In this document: piece after piece, positions 1-11,300 of the stretch
Layout: each line of letters opens with the position of its first letter
Numbering within the stretch: the stretch's first letter is position 1
Origin: Cynocephalus volans
Taxonomy: Eukaryota; Chordata; Mammalia; Dermoptera; Cynocephalidae
Reading direction: 5' to 3'
NCBI RefSeq assembly: GCF_027409185.1
Contig: NC_084467.1
Location: forward strand, 81,042,501-81,106,500
Length of the DNA stretch: 64,000 bases
The notes under the pieces: model-generated
What the model saw: the letters and a program-made list of their open reading frames with translations, nothing else
Told to the model about the DNA's origin: nothing
Databases searched by the model: none
Made by a program: the position numbers and the translations under genes

Positions 1-3000
1 TCTGGTAAGGTATATTTGCTAGCTGCCTTGGTTTAAGTTTCTTATAAAATATGTGGGCATAAATTCTAATAATTTCATAGTTCAGTAACCATGTAATAAG
101 TTTAAGGTGTTATCTTTTGGGAGAAGTAAATGTATACAACTTTGTTACTGCTGCAAAAGCAGTGCATGTAGCCAGTTACAAAATATATTCCTTTTAAATT
201 TACAATTGTTAAAATAAAGCTGAACTAGTGTATCCTGGTAGAGAACAGAAAAACTACTTGCTTTGGAACTAAGATGAACGTAGAAAAAACTACCTTCCCA
301 ACAATTAATACTTACATTAAACTACTACCTGTACTAACAGAGGCCAACATCATGACACTGGTCAAAAAATATATATATATATAGGAAAGTGTTTTTCATG
401 ATTTTGTATGAGAATTTGCTGAATATAATGTAAACAATATTAACTAAAAGAATCATATGAGGACTCATATGAGGACTAATAAATGTTCCTTAAATCATAA
501 AACGTACAACTGTCAGTCATGGGCAAAGTACAGAAGGAATTAGATTAGAATAAGAGAAGCTGGGGTGATGGGAAAGGCACAGCTTCCACCTATGCTTGGA
601 AAATGATAGAAGTGATAAAAGACTTGGAGGTAAAGGATTTTATCAGGAGGGTTGCAAATAGACGTGTACTCTAGCAGAGGTTTTGGAAGACAAACGCTTT
701 CAAAACCTCCTAGAAATAGTCTTCCAGGATGAAAGTGGTCCAGCCTCAAATTCATTCTTCTGGTCGAACAGAGAGCCCTCTAGGGAGAAGTAAAATATTT
801 TTGGTAAATACTATGTGCCTTGACCGCTTTATATACATTATCATCTTTGGTTCTTCTGCCAAACTTAACAAAGCATTATTATTCTGTTACAGATGAGGAA
901 ACTTACATTGAGGGGTTATAAAAATTGCCCAAGTATATACTCAATTAGTATGTAATCACATAGTCACTTTTCTAGATGTCTTTCCCACATCTTTTGAAGA
1001 GCTATAATTTAATCGTTTCCCTTCAGAACCACAATTTTGGGTCTGACACTGTTTCAGAAATCCCAGATATCTGGGATTTATACTGATTTATTTAACTCTT
1101 TATGTTCTGGGCAGAAGGTTTTTCCAGCAAGAAATAATTGAAGGCTTGCTTAAGACTACCTTTCATTAGTTGATTTCCAGCTTTTAAAAATAATAGGAGC
1201 TGCTGGGTTGATTAACACATGGAGGTGCCTGGGGGGTGGCAGGTTGGGAGACATTGAAGCTCCACATTCTTCCCACATGCCTTTCCCTATGCATCTCTTC
1301 CATCTGGTGGTTCATCTGAATCCTTTGTAATATTCTTTATAATATGCCAAAAAACATTTTAAAAAATCATTATAACATGAAAAATTAAGTTTTTAAATAT
1401 AATTCGTCTTTTAACTAAAAGCTAAGGATTACCTTCATGTGGATAGTGCCTTGGTCTGAAAAAAAAAAGTTACTAACCAAGAAGTTCTTCTCTTAAATAT
1501 TTAGAATAGGTGATTCTTTTATACAGAGCACTTCAAAGAACTACCTGAATCATTTTGTTGTGTGAGAATTGTGTTATAGTAATTTCTACTCCTTATGAGT
1601 TTAAGCCCTGGATACTTTTTATGTTATACTGTTTTTGTTGATTATATTGAGTTTACAACAAAATTTGACCTATATGACAAAGTGAGATTTTATATTATAT
1701 TCACCTTTCCCAGGAGTTGCATTTTTATTGATGGATGCTGAAGTATGCTTTATGTCAGCTGAAGAAATATTTCTAGCCAAAATCAAGAAGTTTATTAACA
1801 TTCACCAAAATAGCTTTTTGGTTCTGTTTGCTGCCCTGCATGGGCCCAAAGAATGGAAACTGATGTTCAGGATTCAGCAGAGGTATGGAAGAACAGCACT
1901 GCAGACTTCTTATTTTTTCTTACATTGTGTTTACTTCAGTTCTTAATTCTTTTAGGCAGGTGAGTTTTGTTTTGCTAGAAGATAAACTTTATAATGTTAA
2001 CCTGTCATATTTAATGAAACACAGGCTAAATAGCCATTCTGTGAATCGGGGTGACAAGTTTCAGAGTTCATGCTGATTTATGTGCTTCTCCTGGAAGACC
2101 AAACCAAAAATGAACACTTTTTAGTCAACTAAGTTCCTGCTATAAAGCCACCACAAATCCTCCCTGGAATAAGGCAGGTCATGAATGAATAAATAAGAAA
2201 CAAACAACAGAGGTTTCTCTCTTTTTCCCACCTATTTAAGAGAACAGATGACAGTAAATTATGTAATCTGCATAACTTATGAATTCTTTTTCAGATTCCT
2301 GGGTAGTAATTTAAGGATACTTCCAGTACACAACACAGCAAATGCTATTAATCTTATGTGCACTATAGCTAAGGTGAGTTGCCTGGGGAAAACGGCACAT
2401 GTATACATACATACTGTCTTAGTCCGTTTGTGTTGCTATCACAGAAATACCTGAGACTGGGTAATTTCTGAAGAACAGATGGGACAGCTGCATCTGGCGT
2501 GGGCCTCAGGCTGCTTCTACTCATGGCAGAAAGCGGCAGGCAGTCAGCAGGTACAAGCAGATCACAAGGCAAAAGGAAGCAAGAGAGGCGAGGTGCCAGG
2601 GTCTTTTAAAAACAACCAGCTCAGGCCGGCCCATGGCTCACTTGAAAGAGTGTGGTGCTGGTAACACCAAGGCCCCGGGTTCAGATCCCATATATAGGGG
2701 TGGCCAGTTGCTCACTGGGTGAGCGTGGTGCTGACAACACCAAGTCAAGGGTTAAGATCCCCTTACCAGTCATCTTTTTAAAAATAAAAAAGAAAAAAAT
2801 AAATAAAAACAACCAGCTCTTTCAGGAATAGAGCGAAAACTCACTCATTAATCCCCCCACCCAGGGAGAGCATTAATCCATTCATGAGGGATCCGCCCCC
2901 AATCCGTTTCCAACACTGCCACATTCAGGAACAAATTTCCACATGAGTTTTGGCAGGGACAACACATCCAAACTCTATCCCATACTCATGTATTTTAAGG

Positions 3001-3792
3001 TTTCTGACTTCAAATTATCACCCTTTAGAAAAGGACTGACCAATACCCTGCTTCTGTTCCCCTCAGAGAAGCTGCTATTTCAGCATGCAACTCTCCCAAG
3101 TCTGAACTCCACCAGTGGCTTATCAATTTATTTTCAGTAGCCACTACCCACTTATGACTCATTTTGGGCCAAAGGAGCATTTGGCCATATATACATTGTT
3201 CTGGCCCTCTTGGTTACTTGTATCTTCCTTTAAATTCTAAAATATAAGTATTGGTCAGATTACAGTCATGTACTGTCAGAGTGCAGATATTTTATATCTC
3301 TACCAGCTGTCTGCTTTTATTTTTCACATTTGTCCTCTGTGATGTTTGCCCAGACATCCCCAAATTCCCTAGGCAAAATTAGGTATTCCTTATTCTTGTA
3401 CTTGGAACATATCCCCATTAAAGCAATTCTTACATTATTCTACTTTTTGGCTTGCATGTTTGAAATTCCTTGAAGACAGAAATCAGGTATTTTCTTCTCT
3501 ATTATTACTCTTATAACTCATATGTAGTTATTTAGCACACAGGAGATCAAGAAATACTTGCTGACTGAATGAAAGTTAGGTATTTTTCTTATATGACTCT
3601 GTAAAAAAAAATATCTTATTTCTATAAATAATGCTGCATATTTATGTCTTCTTCCAGACTTCCTCCAAACCATACATAGATAGCATCTGCTACAGAATGA
3701 TAACAGCTAAAGCTTACATCATTGAGCAAAGTCCTGTTTGGAAAACACTTCAAAAGATAAAACTGAACAGTGATTCAGTTAACCCCAATTAG
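1..3792 (+). CDS. SPO16: SPO16 meiotic crossover protein, C-terminal exons (gene enters from the left)
   Basis: Coding pieces are 1-4 (last four bases of an upstream exon, followed by GTAAGG), 1714-1882, 2295-2373 and 3658-3792 with stop TAG at 3790-3792. Joined in frame they give 128 residues, from S-G-V-A-F through [31 protein letters not shown] and [14 protein letters not shown] to SVNPN. I recognise this as the human C1orf146/SPO16 C-terminus (full protein about 180 residues). All acceptors are AG and all donors GT, and codon phases match at each junction. Known for the family: SPO16 pairs with SHOC1 in an XPF-ERCC1-like complex that stabilises meiotic recombination intermediates on chromosomes and promotes crossovers. 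The exons here cover the central and helix-hairpin-helix part. No frameshift or premature stop is seen, so the gene looks functional. The 5' exons are outside the window. Confidence 0.95.
5..1713. other. SPO16 intron, mostly unique, with one MIR
   Basis: Between the exon tail at 1-4 and the exon at 1714 I see AT-rich intron. A MIR-like piece at about 838-965 contains GATGAGGAAACTTACATTGAGG. The rest shows no gene or clear repeat. Confidence 0.6.
2415..2990 (-). mobile_element. MaLR (MST-like) solo LTR, minus orientation, split by a SINE
   Basis: The segment starts TGTCTTAGTCCGTTTGTG and continues with CCTGAGACTGGGTAATTT, the reverse complement of the 3' end of an MST-type LTR. It resumes after the SINE with the matching 5' part up to about 2990. 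It lies in a SPO16 intron, 42 bases from an exon. These are old non-coding LTRs. Confidence 0.75.
2623..2804 (+). mobile_element. tRNA-Ile-like dimeric SINE with 15-bp target-site duplication
   Basis: Two tRNA-like monomers are joined head to tail (boxes TGGCTCACTTG and GGTTCAGATCC, then GCTCACTGGG and GGTTAAGATCC), followed by CTTACCAGTCATCTTT and an A-rich tail. The 15-bp flank AAAAACAACCAGCTC occurs at 2608-2622 and again at 2805-2819. The SINE is nested in a MaLR LTR, so it is younger than that LTR. Confidence 0.9.
3450..3578 (+). repeat. L2/MIR3-like tail fragment
   Basis: The text CTTGAAGACAGAAATCAGG followed by AAATACTTGCTGACTGAATG is the usual end of an old L2-type LINE. It sits in the last SPO16 intron. 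Confidence 0.5.
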
Positions 3793-3900
3793 AGTGCCAA
3801 TTATAAATGGAAGAATATTAAAATAATTAGGTCTGTTCAATTATAATGTTCAAATATAAATTTGCTTTAAAGGTGTATATATTAATTTAAAATGTATACA

Positions 3901-3906
3901 ATTAAA
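3901..3906 (+). terminator. Candidate SPO16 polyadenylation signal (ATTAAA)
   Basis: ATTAAA lies 109 bases after the SPO16 stop in AT-rich DNA and just before an antisense L1 begins at about 3993. It is the best-placed hexamer variant I see. No canonical AATAAA precedes it downstream of the stop. Confidence 0.35.
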
Positions 3907-3992
3907 AGTGATTTTTAAGTCTTGTTGAGTGATTCTTTTAATGTTTAGAAAAGAATTGGTACATACATATATTATGAAACTCAGATGCAGTT

Positions 3993-4632
3993 TTTTTATT
4001 TTTTTTTCTTAATTTTATTTTGTCGATATACAATGTGGTTGGTTATTGTGGCCCTTTACCGAAACCCCCCTCCCTCCTCCCTCTCCCCCCTCCCACCCAA
4101 GAATGTCCTTTCTGTTTGCTTGTCATATCAACTTCAAGGAATTGTAGTTGTTATGTCTTCTTCCCCCCCACCCCCGGTTTTTTTTTGTCTGTGTGTGTGT
4201 GTGTGTGAATTTATTTATTCATTTTTAGCTCCCACCAATAAGTGAGAACATGTGGTATTTCTCTTTCTGTGCCTGACTTGTTTCACTTAATATAATTCTC
4301 TCGAGGTCCATCCATGTTGTTGCAAATGGCAGTATTTCATTCGTTTTTATAGCAGAGTAGTATTCCATTGTGTAGATGTACCCCATTTTCTGTATCCACT
4401 CATCCGATGATGGACATTTGGGCTGGTTCCAACTCTTGGCTATTGTAAAGAGTGCTGCGATGAACATTGGGGAACAGGTATCCCTTCGACTTGATGATTT
4501 CCATTCCTCTGGGTATATTCCCAACAGTGGGATAGCGGGGTCGTATGGTAGATCTATCTGCAATTGTTTGAGGAACCTCCGTACCATTTTCCATAGGAGG
4601 CTGCACCATTTTGCAGTCCCACCAACAATGTT
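3993..4632 (-). mobile_element. 5'-truncated L1, minus strand, between SPO16 and GLMN
   Basis: Read on the minus strand, this encodes the end of L1 ORF2 ([51 protein letters not shown]) followed by a G-rich 3' UTR and an A tail at about 3993-4018. The 5' end at about 4632 is inside ORF2. The text is nearly the reverse complement of the L1 tail at 22.5-23.2 kb, so both belong to one fairly young subfamily. It occupies most of the 1.6 kb between two convergent stop codons. Confidence 0.9.
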
Positions 4633-5119
4633 CCTTAATGATACAAATTAAATTGGATGGACGAATATTTGGTAGGAGATAAAAATACATAATTTTCTAA
4701 TTAGCTCCTTAGACTAAAGGAAGTCATACATATTTTTTAGGTTTTCCACAAGGGCAGCCAGTATTTCTAAAATTAATCTTTGCAGATGCTTTCACATTAT
4801 AACTTCTGCTGGGAGGTAGTGATGGGACTCTGTTCCCAAAGACTCCTTCTGAGGCAAGGAAAGGGAGGAAAGCTAAGAGAAGCAGTCAACTGGCCTGAAC
4901 TCAAAACTTCGTTCTAGACTCTTACAGTGGTATGATATACAACTTAACACTAACTCTAAAATGTTACATAGCATCTAACTGGAGCAGAAAGTATATCAGT
5001 ATTTTTATAATCTCACTACAACTATATGAGTGAATAAAGACAATTCAACTACATTTTATGAAATACAAAATTATTAGTTTGTATTGGATTTTCAGAAGTA
5101 GAATTTTAGAATATATATG

Positions 5120-5205
5120 AGGGGGGTCTTCAGAAAGTTCATGGAAAGATATGTATTATCTTTTAATTCCATTTTTCCATGAAATTTTTGAAGTGCTCTC
5201 ATCTG
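5120..5205. mobile_element. ~80-bp palindromic MITE, copy 1
   Basis: The left arm GTCTTCAGAAAGTTCATGGA and the right arm, whose complement reads similarly (CATGAAATTTTTGAAGTGC), face each other around TTATCTTTTAATT. The same design recurs at 8277-8360 and 30138-30225. It resembles a mariner-type MITE. It lies just downstream of the GLMN stop. Confidence 0.65.
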
Positions 5206-5371
5206 GGCATTATTTACATGTATATATCTTTGAAAACCAAAGAATACTATTAATCCAAAAAGGTATCATTATAGAAATTGATAAATAAGTAAAGCTATAT
5301 TTATTTCTCCCAACAGTGTTCTTACAGAAAAATTTTTATAAAGGTATTATATGGAAAATGTAGTATTAGTT

Positions 5372-5377
5372 TTTATT
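5372..5377 (-). terminator. Candidate GLMN polyadenylation signal (AATAAA)
   Basis: On the minus strand AATAAA begins 15 bases after the GLMN stop. A second AATAAA is at 5300-5305. Either would give a very short 3' UTR, ending before the intergenic L1 at 3993-4632. The choice cannot be made from sequence alone. Confidence 0.45.
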
Positions 5378-5392
5378 TAGGAAGTGAAACTT

Positions 5393-8300
5393 TCACTTTA
5401 TCCCAGTATTTTCTTCAGAGGTAGACTTTGTTTTTATTTCAATGAGTTCTTCTACTCGAGCCAGAACACTTTCAATCAAATCAAATGTGAAAAGAGCTGA
5501 ATGTAGGACCTGCAGTGCCAAGAAAAATTAGTGTTATTATTGCTGCCTTTAAAACAAACACAACAAAACATAGAAAAGACTTCAGCTGGATGTAGTTTAT
5601 GAAAAGTTCAGATTACCTTAAGATGCATTTCAGGAGGCATATTAGGGATCTCTTTTCCACCTACAGTAATAGAACAAAGATCTTTAGCCTTCTGGACTTC
5701 TGAAAGAGAAGGGAAAAAAACCATGAGTCACATTTAACCATTAAAACTCTCAGATTTCAATAATAAATTTATAAGCTACTTTTATCATTCACTAACTTAA
5801 AAAATGTATTAGTTATTTGTGTAAATTATTGAGTCTTATTGTTTAACAGTTCAGGGTATACTTATATCAATCTATAAGCAAATAAAATTAAATATCAAAA
5901 TTCTGCAACATGTGAATTAATGATTCTTTAGGTAAACAGCATTATTTTGGCATGTAGAGGATCCGTGAAATATTTTTGATATATAAAGAGAATTATAGCT
6001 GTTTTACTAGGCAGGTGAGATGGAGGGTGGGCCCAGCAATACCAAAGGAAGTACAATGGTACCCAAATGGAAATACTTATACTACAATCAGATTCTTAAT
6101 CAGAACTTGAGGCTTTAAAACAGAATATGCTTCAATTTGGTTTAAATCTTCATTAACTCAGTTTCAGTATTAATTGGCCTATAGATCTGCTAAGAATCAT
6201 TTTAATTATAAACTAAATGACAGCTGTCATGGTCCCTTGTTTGTATGAATTAAATACAAGATTAAAAAGTTCTTTATTTTGAATATAAATATAACAATTC
6301 CAAAATCTGACTAATTTTTAGACCTAACTGAAAACAAAATTGCACAGTACCAACCTTGGATATTTTCCTGGCTATTTTTAATTTCAGCTTCATAATGTGC
6401 TTTTGACATATTAAGTCCTGTATGGAGTGGCTTTAAGAAATTATTTTCAATCTTCCTGAGTTCTGTCCATAATCCAGTCTGTTCACAAGAATTAATGAAA
6501 TAATTAGTTATTTGGTTCAATATTTATTGATTGCCTACCATTACTAAACATTAAGTTGAGAACTGGAGAAACAAAAATGAATAAAACATGGTCCCTGCTT
6601 TCCATGATACAGTTTACTGTTTAATAACACATTTACATCTAGTTTATGTTAATACCAATCAAAACAAAAAATAGCAATAGAAACAAAAATGTACTCAAGT
6701 CTCTACACTCACTTCCACACCAGGTTTTGGTATCTGTAACTAGTTTTATCCGTGAGAAAATTATTTGAGGATAATTCACACAGCCTGAGACATTTCTCTT
6801 CCCATATAACATCCCCATGATGACTCTATCTTATATATATCTTCAACTCTTGACCTTTCAGTTGGATATCCCTCCCGCAGATCTAGTAGTTCTAGAGGAT
6901 TCTTTCCCTTCCCTATTGATGGAAACTTTTCTAATAAAAAGCTAATCTGGAAAAACCTTGGTGACCAATACAAATGGAGATTTTATCTGTCTAGGACACC
7001 TTAGAGTTATTTTGTCATGTATCCAAGAGGTTTTTATTCCAAGATCATTTCCTCCTATGGTACTAAAGGAGGGAACTCATGAAGTCTTAATTTTATTAAA
7101 AAAGAAAAGAAAAGAGGAAAATCCACTGGTATTGTAAGTTTCTAGGTACCCTTTATGAAGGAAAATATCTTGGTAAAAAAGGGAAACTTAGGAACCCAAT
7201 TATTCTTAACTTAAAACAATAAAATGGACCATTTGAAAGCCTTTTTTGTAGTGAACTTATTTTGATCCAAGGAGTATAACATTTTATTTTAGCCCTCCAA
7301 ATAAAATCTACACATACATATGCTGAATAACTGATAACATTAATGACTGTCACACATATCCTTTCCAATTAAATCTGCTCTTTCTCATTTCTCCTGTACT
7401 GATAGGAAAAGTAGTTCTGGCGAGAAGCTAGATAAAAAGCCAAAAACCTCAAAAGTATGCAGTCTCCTTCACTTCAGCATTTATGAACTTATCCTGAGGA
7501 AATAATTAAAGATGTATGTTGTAATGATTCTATTGCAAAGATATTTTTTAAAGTAATGTTTAAATAGTGAAGAGGTGGAATTCATGAAAATATTTCACAA
7601 CAGGAGATTGCTAAGTAAACTGGTATATTCACGAAATGGAAAATTACACTGATTAAAATATTGTTCTTCGTTACATATTGGTGAGTGGGAAAAAGGTTAC
7701 AAAACAGTATGATTAAAAAAATAAAATACCAGAAATGGCTCAAGTCCCTTTTATTCAAGAAGTAGCCATTATCTACAATGTCAGTATTTAGCATTCCTAA
7801 TGTATGAATCACTTAATATAACTTTTCATGTTTAAAAACATGTAAATGGTATCATACTGTACCTATCTTGCTTCGGTTTCCTTTTTATTTATTAGTCTTG
7901 TATTTTTGAGTTACTTATGTTGTAGTTTTAATTTTTTCATTTTAATAGGTTTGGCATTCCACTATACTGTACAATTTATCTTGTTACTAATTTTTTAGTA
8001 TTTCAAAACCATGTAACACTGAAATTGCTGTATATGTTTTCCTATTCACACGGGGTGAAAGTTTTTCTAGGATGGTGTTTTTCAAAATTTTTTACCATGA
8101 CCCACAGTAAGAAATAAGTTTAACATCACAACTCAATACACATTTATTTATATAGTTGAAAAAAAAGTTTCCCAAAGAATCCTTTCTATATGTAGGTATA
8201 ATTTTATTAATATTTAAATATAATGCAGAAAAAAACCCAAATAATTCAAAAATAAACATCAAGATGAATTTTTATATGCAAGGGTACTTCAAAAAGTTCA

Positions 8301-11300
8301 TTGAAAAACAGAATTAAAAGATAATATGAGGCTTTCCATGAGCATTTTGAAGTACCCTAGTAATAAATGTGTGTGCCTATGGTTGGTTCATGGGTAATTT
8401 CAGTTTAGTGCAGTATTAAACCTGGTTCTTTTCATTTATTACTTTTAAAAGTCAGGTTTACTGAGCTGTCATTTACATACAGGAAAATACAGGCTTTTTA
8501 GCTGTACAGTTCTATGAGTTTTGACAAAGTATATATAGTAATGTAACCACCACCACTGTAAACATATATTGTCACAGTGAAGTCCATGACTCCAGAAATT
8601 CCTTTGTGCTGCTCTGTAGTCAATTTTTCCCCTACCTCCAGCAACCACTGACCTGATTTTTGTTTATATAATTTTTGCCTTTTCCAGAATGTCATATAAA
8701 TGGAATCATAAATGTAGCCCTTTGTTGTAGAAACTCACAAGATGATTCTAAAATTTATTTGGAAAAGGAGCCATGATAGCCAAAACAATTTCAAAAAAGA
8801 ATAAGTTAGCAGACTCACATTAATTGAAGATTTACTGTAAAGCTACAGTAATCAAGACAAAGTGGTATTAATAAAAGAACAGACACAGGTCAATGAAACA
8901 GATTAGAGTCCAAAAATAGACTCATTACTTGTATGGTCAATTGATTTTTGACAAAGATGCTGAGCTATTCCAACAAGTTAAGGATAGCCTTTTCAACAAA
9001 TAATGCTGGAGTCAAGACAAAAGGAAAGATCCCTCAACCCGTACACCTCACACCATATAAAAAATTTACTTTAAATGGATCATAGACCGAAATGTGAACT
9101 TAAAACTATACAGCTTCTACAGGAAAACCAAGATTATCTTTGTGACCTTGGGTTAAGCAAAGATTTCTTAGAACCCAAAACGCATGAAACATAAGAGAAT
9201 AAAATTGATAAGCTAGGCTTTATAAATATTAAAATTTCTGCTCTTTGAAAACCACTATTAAAATAATGAAAACACAAGCTATAGACTGGAAAAAAATATT
9301 TGCAAAAAACACACCTGATAAAGAATTTTTATCCAGAATACAGGAAAATCTTCCCTTTTATAAAAGTTGGTCTAAGTTGAAAATTTTTTCTCTCACCTTT
9401 TCAGTTTTAGTTAGTGGAAAAAGCAAACTCATTTTCTCCCACTATCTCACAACAGCTTTTGACACCAGTTGTGTGAGGATTTCCTCCCACCAGCAAACAA
9501 GCAATCAGTTCTACAATGGACATAAGTTGGGCATCCTCTAATTCAGTTCAATTCTAACAATATCTTCTTGGAGATAGCATCAGATACCACAGGTTGAGGT
9601 CTCAGTCCCAGAAGACTTCCTTCCACTTCTGAAACCAATTGTTAGCTCAAAGTTTTTTTACCTGTGCTCCACAACCTCAACCTCTTCCTTGGGTTCCATC
9701 AATTTGCTAGAGTGGCTCACAGATCTCAGGGAAACAACTTACGTTTACTGGTTTGTCATAAAGGATATTACAAAGAATACAGATGAAGAGATGCATAGGG
9801 CAAGGTATGGGAGAAGGGCCACAAAGCTTCCATGCCCTCTCCAGGGGCATTACCCTCCAGTAACATCTATGTGTTCAGCTATCTGGAATCTCTGCATACC
9901 CTCTTGGGCCTTTTCTGGAGACTACACTGGATAGGAAGGATTGAAGCATGGACAACTGCAGAGAAATGTGGTGAAACAAAAAGAATATAATACTAATAGA
10001 CAGTGGGGAAACCTAGCGAGGCCTCTCCAAGATTCTTCTTGGCCTCTCTGTGCAGCATTCCTTCCTCCTGGGTATGGGGCAGGACCCCTTCCTGAAGTGG
10101 GAATCTTATGACCTATAATCAGCCAAAGTAAGTCAGAGAATTTCTTTATGGCCAACTCCAGGACAGAAAGGTGAGGGAAAACTAGAGTATATTTTTAGTT
10201 TCTATGGCCTTCCTTGGGAGAAAAAAAGCTTTTACCTTTATCTCTGTGAAGCTGTTCTGAAAATGCTTCAGGAACCAAGGACAAAATGCCAAATACTTTG
10301 ACGAAAGATATGCTTATCACTTTATTCACTTTAGGAAATAACAAGTCACTTAGAAAATAACTCTATGGGTATTATTAGCCAGGAACCATGGACAAAAACC
10401 AAGGTTACATATATATCTATATACCTGTATAAGGAGCTTGGAAGTCACCACTTTGTCCTGACACAAACTAAAAAGGTGAACAGACTGAAAAAACAACTTT
10501 TCTTGGATCCATAGGAGAAGTAAGGACACACGGCAAACCTCTGCCCCCAAGATTGGAGAGACATATAGGCAATTACAGGGAGTTGAAATGGCCAGAACAG
10601 AAACTCAGACATGGAAACCATATATGTATATATATCTTGACTGTGATATCACACTAATAATGAAAATTCTTTAAATCTTATTCCCAAAATGATGATAAGT
10701 TTAAAGTTTTATATTTGTTCGTTGGTGTAAATGAAGAACTAAGCTTCACTAATTAATTCTCTTCAGCCAACAAGTTTAACCTAATTGCTGATTCAGGATT
10801 TTAAAAAGCAAATGTATCTTTTATCTTTTATTCAACATTCTCCTTTAATGTTTCAAATTTCTCCTTTTGAAAGTAATGATTAAAAGTTTGCACAGAGAAA
10901 TGAGATATAACAATACATCTCATTTATATATTGGATATATTCAGACTATATAATTATGATATTCAGACTATGTTTATTAATGATATTCTATTCAATATGT
11001 TGGTAATAAAGTCAGGAACATATATTAGTTAAATCAATTACATTTAAGCCTTCTTTCTATAACAGTGATGTCTTTTGCAACCATTGATATGTTTGCCATA
11101 TTGAAATATATAATCATGTTTCCCCTATAACTTCAAATTTCATTTCTTACTTGCCAGGAAATCTGGCACATATGCCAATTTTGATGATACCCAAATATCA
11201 TCTTTAAAAATATTTCCAAATAGTTGAAAATATTTGCTTTTCAATCAGAAAAATATAAATATTATTTCTGCATAAATATGCCCTACTTAGAATCTTCCTT

